Assembly: GCA_029335935.2 (NCBI GenBank)
Contig: JARJMV020000182.1
Span: 1 to 17,496 of the forward strand
Source: a bacterium
Lineage (GTDB): Bacteria; Armatimonadota; Fimbriimonadia; Fimbriimonadales; GBS-DC
Length of the DNA: 17,496 nt
Direction of reading: 5' to 3'
A program made the translations under genes and the position numbers. Under the pieces are notes generated by a model. That model made no database searches, was not told the DNA's origin, and worked only from the letters and a program-made list of their open reading frames with translations. This document shows, in pieces, positions 7,203 through 15,151 of the stretch. Numbering within the stretch: position 1 is the stretch's first letter; each line of letters begins with the position of its first letter.

Positions 7203-8082
7203 GCAGGAGAACGCCGACTTGCCCCGAACCGAGACGCCCATGCAGGAGATTACTGCCGAGTTCAGCGCGGAGGAGTTGGGCGGCGCGCTGCCCGACGAGC
7301 CGTTGCGCACCCTGCCCCAAGTGAAGTTCGTCGCCCGCTCCGAAATCGGGCACGCTCGCGAGAACAACGAAGACAAGTTCGACTTCTACGAGCCTGACGA
7401 GACGGCGTTGCTGGCGGCGCGCGGCAGCGTCTACCTGGTGTGCGACGGCATGGGCGGTCATAACGCAGGGCAAATCGCCAGCGAACTCGCTGCGAAGCAG
7501 TTCCTGCATGCCTACTACCATCGCGGCGGTAGTGCGCAAGACGCCGCGCGCCAAGCCGTGCTTCAGGCGCACTACTACCTTGCCGAGATGGCAAGCAAAA
7601 TCCCCTCGCGTCACGGCATGGGCACAACGCTCACCGCGCTTATCCTCAAGCAGGACGAAGGCATCTTGGCGCATGTGGGCGACAGCCGATGCTATCGCCT
7701 GCGCGACGGGCAGTTCGAACAACTCTCGCGCGACCAGACGCTCGTGGCGCAACTGGTTGAGCAGGGCATCCTCACGCCCGAGCAGGCACGGTTTCACCCC
7801 CAGCGGAATGTGATTCGCCAAGCCGTCGGCGTCCACACCCCCCACGAGCCGCTCGAACCCGATATCGAGACCTTCCCCCTGCAAGCAGGCGATGTGTATC
7901 TACTCTGCTCCGACGGGCTGACCGACATGGTCGACGACGCCGATATCGAGGTGATACTCAAGTCGGAACCGCTCACGCGCGCCGCGTGGAAGCTCATCGA
8001 CCGTGCGCTCGCCCACGGCGGACGCGATAATGTGACGGTAGTGTTAGTGCAGGTGCAGACGCTCCAGCGCATCGAGGCATAG
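7174..8082 (+). CDS. PP2C-family (Stp1-type) Ser/Thr protein phosphatase
   Basis: This 302-residue protein has the metal-dependent PPM/PP2C motifs in order: ENNED (63-67), CDGMGGHNAG (90-99), GMGTT (148-152), HVGDSRCYR (168-175), LSRDQT (184-189), CSDGLTDM (245-252) and GGRDNVTVV (282-290). The metal-binding aspartates Asp67, Asp91, Asp247 and Asp285 are all present. Such enzymes dephosphorylate Ser/Thr kinases and their targets. An N-terminal extension of about 50 residues precedes the domain. The start at 7174 overlaps the preceding gene by 29 bp and has GGGTGAG upstream; ATG 7240 is an alternative. No partner kinase is in the window. The gene ends 8 bp from the convergent ligase gene. Confidence 0.93.
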   Translation: MLFKRFWAREQENADLPRTETPMQEITAEFSAEELGGALPDEPLRTLPQVKFVARSEIGHARENNEDKFDFYEPDETALLAARGSVYLVCDGMGGHNAGQIASELAAKQFLHAYYHRGGSAQDAARQAVLQAHYYLAEMASKIPSRHGMGTTLTALILKQDEGILAHVGDSRCYRLRDGQFEQLSRDQTLVAQLVEQGILTPEQARFHPQRNVIRQAVGVHTPHEPLEPDIETFPLQAGDVYLLCSDGLTDMVDDADIEVILKSEPLTRAAWKLIDRALAHGGRDNVTVVLVQVQTLQRIEA

Positions 8083-8090
8083 CCGCCTGC

Positions 8091-9122
8091 TCATCGCCAC
8101 TCCGCCCACGCTTTATAGGCGATATACGGTAGCTTTGGCAAGTAGTAGCCGATTAGCCCCAGCAGCGCGCGCCCCGCTGACGGTTTAACATCATGGGGTG
8201 CGACCGACGCCCACCTGCCTGTGCGGTAGGCGTGGTTCAAGCAGGCGTAGGTGTGTAGCACGCCCCGCTGCGCGGTGCAGTCCGCCAACTCATCCGAGAG
8301 CGTGCGCTGCAGCAGGATTTCCGGCAGGTCGACCAGCGCGCGCAGCTCGGCGTAGAGGCGCTGCAGGTCGGGCGTGTAGCCAGCGCGGGCGGCTTGCTCG
8401 CGCAACAGGGCGTAGCGCGCGAGGTCTAACGCGCGCGCGTCGGGCAACGCCACAATCGCATCCACCGCCCTCAGCAACCAGCGCAGCCGTTCCCCATCCC
8501 AGATGGGGTCAAGGGCGCGTATCTCGATGGTGCCCAGCCTGCGCGAGATGATTAAGTCTTGAAACCGATAGTAGGGGTCGTCGCGCAGCGCGCCAATCGC
8601 GAACGAGTGCGCCATCCGATAAGACTGCCCGAAGTATCGCCCCCCAGCATAAGGGCTGCTCGCCGATAGCACCATCAGCAGGGGCAGGAAGTGGGCAAGA
8701 TTCGCATACACCCTCGCGCGTCGCTCGGGTGCGACGCCGATGTGCAGATGCAAGCCGCCCGTGTTTGTAGGCGCCTCAATATCGAACAGGTGCCCGATCG
8801 GTACAAGATACGCCTGCCCCGCCGCCTGCGCCAAGTCCCTGCGTCGTGCGAGCAGGTCGTTGATTAGCGAGTCGATATCGCGATGGGGGCGCGTGGCTAT
8901 CTCGACGCTGCTCATCAGGCACTGGCGGGCGTCTTTGCCCCGTGCGAAGTTGGTGGCAGAGTGTTTATAGTAGTAGCGCGGGTTGCGACCGAGCAGTTTC
9001 GCCATCACATAGAGCGCGCTGAGCGTGGGGCGCGTCGGCTCCGTGATGAATACCTCCTCCTCGATGCCGTAAGTGGCGACGCATGGCGCAGCGGGCACGC
9101 GCGGGTGCGGACAGGTCTTCAC
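8091..9122 (-). CDS. GCS2-family carboxylate-amine ligase (glutamate-cysteine ligase-like)
   Basis: This 343-residue protein shows the signatures of the YbdK/GshA type 2 family: YGIEEE (18-23), SSVEIATRP (71-79), GGLHLHIG (122-129), LSASSPYAGGRYFGQSYRM (152-170) and GTIEIRALDP (197-206). Members join a carboxylate to an amine using ATP; several make gamma-glutamylcysteine, but the substrate cannot be told from sequence. No glutathione synthetase neighbour is present. Translation starts at GTG 9122, since the EEE motif near the N-terminus fixes the start region. A -10-like GGTATCTT lies 7 nt upstream, suggesting a leaderless transcript. Confidence 0.85.
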   Translation of the reverse strand: MKTCPHPRVPAAPCVATYGIEEEVFITEPTRPTLSALYVMAKLLGRNPRYYYKHSATNFARGKDARQCLMSSVEIATRPHRDIDSLINDLLARRRDLAQAAGQAYLVPIGHLFDIEAPTNTGGLHLHIGVAPERRARVYANLAHFLPLLMVLSASSPYAGGRYFGQSYRMAHSFAIGALRDDPYYRFQDLIISRRLGTIEIRALDPIWDGERLRWLLRAVDAIVALPDARALDLARYALLREQAARAGYTPDLQRLYAELRALVDLPEILLQRTLSDELADCTAQRGVLHTYACLNHAYRTGRWASVAPHDVKPSAGRALLGLIGYYLPKLPYIAYKAWAEWR

Positions 9123-9167
9123 GCGCCATAAGATACCCGAACTGCCTCAATTCGGGAGAGGTATACT
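9123..9167. promoter_or_regulatory. Compact divergent promoter with nested inverted repeats
   Basis: Only 45 bp separate the divergent ligase and ATPase genes. On the minus strand GGTATCTT (9137-9130) lies 7 nt before the ligase GTG. On the plus strand GGTATACT (9160-9167) abuts GTG 9168 and lies 6 nt before the in-frame GTG 9174. CCCGAA (9136-9141) and TTCGGG (9151-9156) form a hairpin or operator-like dyad, and ATACC (9133-9137) and GGTAT (9160-9164) an outer one. This arrangement would let one regulator act on both genes. Confidence 0.5.
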
Positions 9168-10682
9168 GTGTTTGTGAGGCGCGTTGGTGATGAGCGGACG
9201 CTGTTCGGCATTTCGCTCGCCCCTGAGTTGGAGCTTTATCTGCGGCGCACGAACCCGTGGTGGTCGGGCGATGCGCTGCCGCCGCTGCCCCCTATGCGCC
9301 GTGCGCTGTTTCAGACTGTCTACCGTCGGCTCCAGCACGGTCTGACGCATGTGATTGCCCTACGCGGCGCACGGCAGGTGGGCAAGACCACCCTGCTCAA
9401 CCATGTGATTGAGGCGTTGCTGCAGCAGGGCGTAGCGCCGCGCCGTATCTTTCGCGTGCAGTTCGACGAGATCCCGACCCTGCGCGGTCTCCAGCAGCCG
9501 TTGCTGAGCCTTTGCTACTGGTATCAGGAACAGATACTGGGCGCGCCCTTCAACGCCTGCGCGCAGGCGGGCGAACCTGCCTATATCTTCATCGACGAGG
9601 CGCAAAATCTTGTGGACTGGTCGGCGCAGTTGAAGGCGTTGGTCGATCACGAAGCGGTGCGCGTGCTGCTGACGGGGAGTTCCGCCTTGCGTATCGGGCA
9701 GGGGCGTGAAAGCCTTGCAGGGCGCATCACAACCTTGGAGTTAGGAGGTCTGCTGCTGCGTGAGATTGCAGCACTCCATGGGATGACTTCAATCCCGCCG
9801 CTGTTGGCAGAGAACGGCTACAACGCGCTCAGAAATATCGAGTTTTGGCGCGAGTTGCACAGGCATGGGCAACGCTACCGTGAGGCGCGCGACGCGGCGT
9901 TCGAGCTGTTCGCGCAGCGAGGCGGTTACCCCGTGGCGCATCGGCGCGTAGAGGCGGACTGGGGCGAGCTGGCGCAGTACCTAAACGAGACCATCGTGCG
10001 GCGCGTGATTACTCACGACCTGCGCGTCGGCGAGCGCGGGCGTAAACGCGACCAGACGCTGCTGGAAGCGCTGTTCACGCTCGCTTGCCGCTATGCAGGC
10101 AACGCTCCCAGCCCTGCAATCTACCTGCAGGAGCTGCGCACCGCGTTGCACGCCAACATCGGCAGCCAGCGCACACTGGCGTACTTGCGATTCCTCAACG
10201 ACACACTCCTGATTCGGCTTATATCCCCTCTCGAAATCCGTCTCAAGCGGCGCAAGGGCAACCCAAAACTCTGCCTATGCGACCATACCCTTCGCGCCAG
10301 CTGGCTTCAAGAGGTCGTGCCGCTCACCCCCGACGAGCTTAGTCACGCGCCACAGATGGCGCCGCTGGCAGGGCACATCGCCGAGAGCATCGTCGGCTTC
10401 TACTTGGCAAGCCTGCCCGAAGTCAACCTCGCATGGTTTCCCGAACGCCACGCCGAGCCAGCAGTCGATTTCGTGCTGACCATCGGCGCAACGCGCATCC
10501 CGATAGAAGTCAAGTATCGACGCTATATCGACCCGTGGCGCGACACTGTGGGGCTACGCGCCTTCCTTGAGAAGACTGCCAACAACGCCCCGTTTGGCGT
10601 GCTGATAACTCTGGAAGAGACCGAGTTGCCCGATCCGCGAATCGTTGCACTGCCGCTCAGCAGTTTCCTGCTGATGCGCTGA
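9168..10682 (+). CDS. AAA-type ATP-binding protein with DUF4143-like C-terminus
   Basis: This 504-residue protein belongs to the widespread AAA_14/DUF4143 ATPases. Walker A is GARQVGKTT (67-75), Walker B YIFIDEAQ (139-146, Asp143/Glu144) and a sensor-like LLTGSSA follows (167-173). The C-terminal part contains AVDFVL...IPIEVKYR, reminiscent of a PD-(D/E)xK nuclease-like core. The cellular role of this family is poorly defined; members are often scattered, sporadic and transferred. GTG 9168 is preceded by GGAGAGG with 6-nt spacing; GTG 9174 fits a leaderless start instead. The ABC ATPase gene begins 10 nt downstream, so the two are probably co-transcribed. Confidence 0.87.
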   Translation: MFVRRVGDERTLFGISLAPELELYLRRTNPWWSGDALPPLPPMRRALFQTVYRRLQHGLTHVIALRGARQVGKTTLLNHVIEALLQQGVAPRRIFRVQFDEIPTLRGLQQPLLSLCYWYQEQILGAPFNACAQAGEPAYIFIDEAQNLVDWSAQLKALVDHEAVRVLLTGSSALRIGQGRESLAGRITTLELGGLLLREIAALHGMTSIPPLLAENGYNALRNIEFWRELHRHGQRYREARDAAFELFAQRGGYPVAHRRVEADWGELAQYLNETIVRRVITHDLRVGERGRKRDQTLLEALFTLACRYAGNAPSPAIYLQELRTALHANIGSQRTLAYLRFLNDTLLIRLISPLEIRLKRRKGNPKLCLCDHTLRASWLQEVVPLTPDELSHAPQMAPLAGHIAESIVGFYLASLPEVNLAWFPERHAEPAVDFVLTIGATRIPIEVKYRRYIDPWRDTVGLRAFLEKTANNAPFGVLITLEETELPDPRIVALPLSSFLLMR

Positions 10683-10692
10683 GGGTGTGCCG

Positions 10693-12000
10693 ATGCTGAG
10701 CGCCAAGTCCATCACGGCAGGCTACAATCACGCGCCGATAGTGCTAAACGCCTCACTGCAGGTTCAGACAGGTCAGGTGGTCGCTTTGCTGGGGCCGAAC
10801 GGTTCGGGCAAGACGACTCTGCTGCGCACGCTGGCGCGCACGCTCACGCCGTTTGAAGGCGAGCGACTGCTGGATGGCAAACCCTACGACGCCTATCACC
10901 CGACCGAATTTGCCCGTCTGGTTGCCTACGCGCCTCAAGAGACGCCTGCCGAGATGGGCTTCACGGTTGCCGAACTGGTGATGATGGGGCGGTATCCGCA
11001 CCAGAAGGGGTTCTGGGGTGTGAGTCGCGCCGACCGCGACGCCGTAGCGCAGGCGATGGCGCAAACCGAGATTGCGGCGCTTGCCGAACGCACCATCAGC
11101 CAGCTCAGCGGCGGCGAGCGACAGCGCGTGAACCTCGCCCGCGCACTCGCCCAACAAGCGCGCTACCTGCTGCTGGATGAACCCACCACGCACTTAGACC
11201 TGCACCACCAGACGCGCCTGATGGAGATGCTACGCCAACACGCGCAGCGACAGGGCGTCGGCGCACTGCTGGTGCTGCACGACCTGAACTTAGCCGCGCA
11301 ATATGCCGACTGGATTGCGCTGATGCAGGCAGGGCGCATCGTGGGGCAGGGCGCGCCCGACGCCGTGTTGCAGCCTGAGCTGCTGGAAAGCGTCTATCAG
11401 ACGCCTGTGCTACGCCAAATGAACCCGCTCACGGGCAGACCGCTGCTGTTCCCGCTCGGCCAAGAGGCGCGCACGCCGTTGGCAAGCGACGCGCCGACAG
11501 CGTTCGTGATTGCTGGCGGCGGTTCGGGCGCGGCGGTCTACTACGCGCTCCTGTCGGCAGGTTGGCGCGTGCGCACGGGCGTACTGAACCTACTGGATAC
11601 CGACGAGGAGGTCGCCCGCGCGCTCCAACTGGAGCATATCACCGAGCAGCCCTTCTCGCCCATCTCGGACGCGGCGTACCAGCGCGCGCAGTCGCTGATT
11701 GGCGAGGCGCAGGCGGTCGTGATTGCCGACGCGCCGTTCGGACACGGCAACCTGCGCAACTTGGAGCTGGCGGTCTGGGCGCAGCGGCGTGGAGTGCCCA
11801 TCTACGCGCTGGAGGCGCGTCCGTTCCACACACGCGATTTCACGCACGGCAACGCGACGCTACTGTGGAACCTCCTGCGTCAGCACGGGATGCATACCGC
11901 CGCGAGCCTCGACGCGCTCATAGACCAACTGCGCCACGACGCAACGCACGCTTACTCTCATAACAGTAGCGCGAGTCGGGGAACATCTTCTCCGGGTTAA
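10693..12000 (+). CDS. ABC transporter ATPase (FhuC/BtuD/HmuV type) with C-terminal extension
   Basis: In this 435-residue protein, residues 1-250 are a complete ABC ATPase: Walker A GPNGSGKTT (34-42), Q-loop Gln82, signature LSGGERQR (138-145), Walker B LLLDEP (159-164) and switch His196. The sequence resembles ATPases of iron-siderophore, heme and cobalamin importers. Residues about 268-410 add a second domain beginning FVIAGGGSGA, with a glycine-rich Rossmann-like start and the stretch GVLNLLDTDEEVARAL. Similar long forms exist in other bacteria. No permease or binding protein is nearby. ATG 10693 is preferred to GTG 10687, as GAGGGTG lies 5 nt upstream. The 3' end overlaps the convergent oxidase gene by 83 bp, and the low-complexity tail (SSASRGTSSPG) lies within it. 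Confidence 0.9.
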   Translation: MLSAKSITAGYNHAPIVLNASLQVQTGQVVALLGPNGSGKTTLLRTLARTLTPFEGERLLDGKPYDAYHPTEFARLVAYAPQETPAEMGFTVAELVMMGRYPHQKGFWGVSRADRDAVAQAMAQTEIAALAERTISQLSGGERQRVNLARALAQQARYLLLDEPTTHLDLHHQTRLMEMLRQHAQRQGVGALLVLHDLNLAAQYADWIALMQAGRIVGQGAPDAVLQPELLESVYQTPVLRQMNPLTGRPLLFPLGQEARTPLASDAPTAFVIAGGGSGAAVYYALLSAGWRVRTGVLNLLDTDEEVARALQLEHITEQPFSPISDAAYQRAQSLIGEAQAVVIADAPFGHGNLRNLELAVWAQRRGVPIYALEARPFHTRDFTHGNATLLWNLLRQHGMHTAASLDALIDQLRHDATHAYSHNSSASRGTSSPG

Positions 12001-13354
12001 GTTTGTCGTGCGGGTTGAATACTGCCTTGACGCGCTTCATCGTCTCCAAGTCGTGCGCGTTGAACATCTGGCGCATCAGGGCGCATTTCTCTGTGCCGAT
12101 GCCATGCTCGCCTGTGAGGCTGCCGCCTGCGCGTAGGCAAAGTTGTAGGATTTCGTCGCCTGCTTCCACGACCCGCGCCACTTGGTCGGGGTCGGAGTCG
12201 TCGAACAGCAGTACGGGGTGCAGGTTGCCGTCGCCTGCGTGGAACACATTGGCGAGTTGGAGTTGGTATTTCGCAGCGATTTGGGCGGCTTCGCGCAGCA
12301 CTTGGGGCAGTTTGGAGCGCGGGATGACGCCGTCTTGCGTGACGCAGGAGGGCGCGAGCCTGCCCAACGCGCCGATGGCTTTCTTCCGCGCCGCCCAGAG
12401 CCGCGCACGCTCGATGGGCGTGTCGGCTTGACGCACCTCGCGCGCACGATTGCGCCGACAGATTGCCAACACATCCGCCTGCTCGCCATCCAACTCCACT
12501 TCCAAGCCGTCCAGTTCGATGAGTAGCACCGCTTCGGCGTCCAGCGGGAAGCCATAGCCGAACGCCGCTTCCACTGCCTGCAGGGTGAGCGCGTCCATCA
12601 GCTCCAGCGCGGCAGGCACGATGCCGCCCGCGATAATGTCGGATACGGTCTGACTGGCGTCTTCCAGTGTTTCGAACACGGCGAGCAGGGTGCGCACGCC
12701 TCGCGGATGGGGCGTGCGGCGCGCGACGACCTCTCTGACGATTGCCAGCGTGCCCACGCTGCCCGTGATTAGCCCCACCAGGTCGTAGCCGAGCGGGTCG
12801 TCCTCCTCGCCGCCGAGCTCCACGACCTCCCCGTCGGGCAACACGACCTGCAAGGCTGTGATGTGGTTCACCGTCACGCCGTATTTGAGCGTGTGGGGAC
12901 CGCCCGAGTTCTCGGCGACATTGCCGCCGATGGTGCATGCGCCTTGTGAGGAGGGGTCGGGCGCGAAGTGGAAGTGGGCGTGTTGCACGGCTTTAGTGAG
13001 TTGATAGTTCACCGCGCCCGCTTGGGCGCGTAGGCGTCGGTTGGCGGTGTCTACCCATAAGATACGGTTCATACGGCTAAAGCCTATCACCACGCCGCCG
13101 TGAACGGCGAGTGCGCCGCCCGACAGCCCTGTGCCCGCCCCGCGCGGTGTGATGGGCAGCCCTACGCGACTCGATAATTGCACCACTGCGGCGACCTGCT
13201 CTGTCGTTTCGGGCAGCACGACCACCGTCGGCAACGATTTCTCTATTGTGTAGGCGTCGCAGTCGTAGGCGAGCAAGCCCACAGGGTCGGTAATCACCCC
13301 GTCCGCGCCCACGATGCGCGCCAACTCCCTGCGCAGCGACTCGGATATGCTCAT
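11918..13354 (-). CDS. FAD-linked oxidase, GlcD-type (glycolate/D-lactate dehydrogenase subunit)
   Basis: This 478-residue flavoprotein is of the VAO/PCMH family. The FAD-binding motif PRGAGTGLSGGA (70-81), PDPSSQGACTIGGNVAENSG (132-151), GSVGTLAI (198-205), the C-terminal HAGDGNLHP (372-380) and GEHGIGTEK (415-423) are all present. GlcD-type enzymes oxidise 2-hydroxy acids such as glycolate or D-lactate, passing electrons to partner subunits; no GlcE or GlcF is in the window, so the substrate is open. I placed the start at ATG 13354 rather than further upstream. It overlaps the stop of the small membrane-protein gene as ATGA, suggesting coupled translation. The last 27 codons overlap the ABC ATPase gene tail to tail. 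Confidence 0.92.
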   Translation of the reverse strand: MSISESLRRELARIVGADGVITDPVGLLAYDCDAYTIEKSLPTVVVLPETTEQVAAVVQLSSRVGLPITPRGAGTGLSGGALAVHGGVVIGFSRMNRILWVDTANRRLRAQAGAVNYQLTKAVQHAHFHFAPDPSSQGACTIGGNVAENSGGPHTLKYGVTVNHITALQVVLPDGEVVELGGEEDDPLGYDLVGLITGSVGTLAIVREVVARRTPHPRGVRTLLAVFETLEDASQTVSDIIAGGIVPAALELMDALTLQAVEAAFGYGFPLDAEAVLLIELDGLEVELDGEQADVLAICRRNRAREVRQADTPIERARLWAARKKAIGALGRLAPSCVTQDGVIPRSKLPQVLREAAQIAAKYQLQLANVFHAGDGNLHPVLLFDDSDPDQVARVVEAGDEILQLCLRAGGSLTGEHGIGTEKCALMRQMFNAHDLETMKRVKAVFNPHDKLNPEKMFPDSRYCYESKRALRRGAVGL

Positions 13355-13641
13355 CGCAACCCCTGAATGAATAGTCCGATCAGTACGGCGAGTGCAAGGA
13401 GCGCGAGGGCAATCCAGCCGTAGCGTGCGGCGAGGCGGTCGCGCTCGCGCGCCAGCCATGCCAAGTGCGCCAGCGCCAGCAGCGGCGTCAACAGCAGCAG
13501 CCCCAGCCCCGCGTCGATAAGCCAGTTGCGTTCGTCACCGCTCATCAGATGCCATACCCAGCCGATAGCCATCGTCAGCGCACTTAGGTAGGTCAATCGC
13601 CGATAGGTCTGCGCAACGCTCTGCTCGATCTCGCCCCGCAC
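13351..13641 (-). CDS. Small three-helix membrane protein (DUF1634-like)
   Basis: This 96-residue protein has three hydrophobic segments: LTYLSALTMAIGWVWHLM (16-33), a long one from WLIDAGLGLLLL to HLAWLA (about 40-64) and the C-terminal WIALALLALAVLIGLFI (76-92). The layout, with a charged ARERDRLAARYG loop before the last helix, resembles the DUF1634 family of unknown function. I assign that only tentatively. Translation starts at GTG 13641. Upstream, GGAGGAGG could be a distant ribosome site, or GGTACAAT 6 nt before the start a -10 box. The four-base overlap with the oxidase gene suggests the products are made together; a membrane anchor for the oxidase is a possible but unproven role. Confidence 0.72.
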   Translation of the reverse strand: MRGEIEQSVAQTYRRLTYLSALTMAIGWVWHLMSGDERNWLIDAGLGLLLLTPLLALAHLAWLARERDRLAARYGWIALALLALAVLIGLFIQGLR

Positions 13642-13647
13642 GAGTAG

Positions 13648-13655
13648 ATTGTACC
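13648..13655 (-). promoter_or_regulatory. -10-like GGTACAAT before the membrane-protein gene
   Basis: Reading the minus strand, GGTACAAT ends 6 nt before GTG 13641. This spacing would place the transcription start at or next to the start codon, giving a leaderless mRNA. The identical 8-mer precedes nadC and the hypothetical gene at 6570. Immediately upstream is GGAGGAGG, so read-through from the hydrolase gene with Shine-Dalgarno-led translation is the alternative. Confidence 0.4.
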
Positions 13656-13686
13656 TCCTCCTTGTCGGGGGCGACGGAGGGGCGTG

Positions 13687-15108
13687 TTAACGCGCAGGCG
13701 CACGGTCGAAGAAGGCGAAGGCGTCGGGCATGGCCTCGCGCACAATCATTAGGTGGTCGCAGCCGTCGTACTTTTTGTAGTCCAGCGTCTTCAGGTTCAG
13801 CCCTTGCAGGCGGCGATAGGCGGTCTCGATGTTGGTCTTGAGCATGCTGAGTTCTTGCTCGCCGACGGTCATCAAGATAGGCAGGTCGGCAGGGACTTGG
13901 GTGGGTAGTCCTGCGCCTGCGAAGATGGCGACGGCGCGGAATCGGTCGGGGAACTGCGCAATCGCGGCAAAGCTATGTGCGCCGCCCATCGAGTGCCCCA
14001 TCAGATAGATGCGCGTGGGGTCTATCGGCAGCAGTTTCTGGGCGGCTTCCAGCGCGCCGCCGATGTGCGCCAAGTTCATCTCGGCGCGTGGGGCAATCAC
14101 CGCCCAGCCGCGCCGCTCGGCTTCTTTGAGGATGACGCCCAGCCCGTAGCCCTCAAAAAACAGATGCTCGTTGCCCCCTGCTCCGTGCAGGGCAAGCACA
14201 AGTGGGATTGGCTGGTTCGGTTGGAACTGCTTGGGGATGAACAGCCGAAACGCCACCTTGCGCTCGCGGTGGAGCGTCGCCATCCAGTAGTCGCCCGGCG
14301 CGGGTTGCCACGCCGATTTACCTGCTTCCCAGCCTGCCGCGAGCTGCTCGGCAAGTTGGAGCAGGCGCAGCAGGGGATAGAAAGTCTCTGGACTGTCGCC
14401 TTTCTGGGCGTTGCGCAACACATCGCGCGCATTCAGCACGGTCATGCGCTCGGTGGGGTCGGCGTCGTCGTGCGATTCGGCGGCTTGGTCTAACGCTTGC
14501 AGCCGCGCGCTCAGTTGGGCGATTACGCTGAAGGTCTGTCGCCACTGGCGCAGGGTCTGCTCGCCTTGACGGATTTCGAAGTGCGCTTCGTAGTCGCCCT
14601 CGGCGGCTTGGGTGAGCAAGGTTGCGGCGTCGCCTGGCTTGGGGTTCTCCAGCGTTCCTTCACGGAGGGAGCGCGTCTCGCCTCGGCGCGTCACTTTCCA
14701 GCGCAGTTGCAGCGGGGCGTCGGGCGCGTCCGCGCGATAGAACTCAAATAGCTGCAGGCGCAACACAAATTCGCCCCGATCGAGCAACTCTTTCTCAACG
14801 GCGTGGGGCAAGCGGACGCCGATGGAACCTGCGTAGAGCATTTCGGGCGTGGGCGGCGCGTCGGAGCGCAGCAGCGCACAGGTCTGCGTCAGGCTCCGCG
14901 CGAGCGCGCCGAACCGTCCAGAGAAGAAGGCGGTTAGCCCCTCCGAGAGTGGGCGCGTGGCGCGCAGGCGCGCTTCCGGCGAGTCGCGGTGCGCTTCCCA
15001 GCACGCTTCCATCTCGATGAGGCGCGCTGCTAAGTCCGCCCGCGTGATGGGCGACTGGCTCCACGCGCCGCACCACAGTAGCAACCCCAACAGCCCGATG
15101 ACACGCAT
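13687..15108 (-). CDS. Secreted alpha/beta hydrolase (esterase/PHB-depolymerase-like)
   Basis: This 473-residue protein has a signal peptide (1-18, ending AWSQ). A region of about 260 residues that I do not recognise follows, mixed beta and helical, before a C-terminal alpha/beta-hydrolase domain from about residue 283. In that domain HGAGGNE (308-314) is the oxyanion-hole region, GHSMGG (371-376) carries nucleophile Ser373, and GCDHLM supplies His452. The acid is unclear: around TVGEQEL (414-420) the usual Asp is missing and Glu417 or Glu419 may replace it. The domain resembles feruloyl-esterase, LpqC and PHB-depolymerase-type enzymes, acting outside the cytoplasm; the substrate is unknown. 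It lies 43 nt downstream of the kinase gene and 45 nt before the membrane-protein gene, on the same strand. Confidence 0.85.
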   Translation of the reverse strand: MRVIGLLGLLLWCGAWSQSPITRADLAARLIEMEACWEAHRDSPEARLRATRPLSEGLTAFFSGRFGALARSLTQTCALLRSDAPPTPEMLYAGSIGVRLPHAVEKELLDRGEFVLRLQLFEFYRADAPDAPLQLRWKVTRRGETRSLREGTLENPKPGDAATLLTQAAEGDYEAHFEIRQGEQTLRQWRQTFSVIAQLSARLQALDQAAESHDDADPTERMTVLNARDVLRNAQKGDSPETFYPLLRLLQLAEQLAAGWEAGKSAWQPAPGDYWMATLHRERKVAFRLFIPKQFQPNQPIPLVLALHGAGGNEHLFFEGYGLGVILKEAERRGWAVIAPRAEMNLAHIGGALEAAQKLLPIDPTRIYLMGHSMGGAHSFAAIAQFPDRFRAVAIFAGAGLPTQVPADLPILMTVGEQELSMLKTNIETAYRRLQGLNLKTLDYKKYDGCDHLMIVREAMPDAFAFFDRAPAR

Positions 15109-15151
15109 AAGGTGAAGATTCTTTGCGCCTGGGAATGCTCCTGCCGAGCGG

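Noticed and set aside
7177..7884. 235-residue minus-strand frame
   Set aside because: Lies wholly opposite the PP2C phosphatase and shows no recognisable features.
11997..12938. 313-residue minus-strand frame inside the GlcD-type gene
   Set aside because: Frame-shifted shadow, very rich in Arg/Ala/His; the oxidase frame carries all family motifs.
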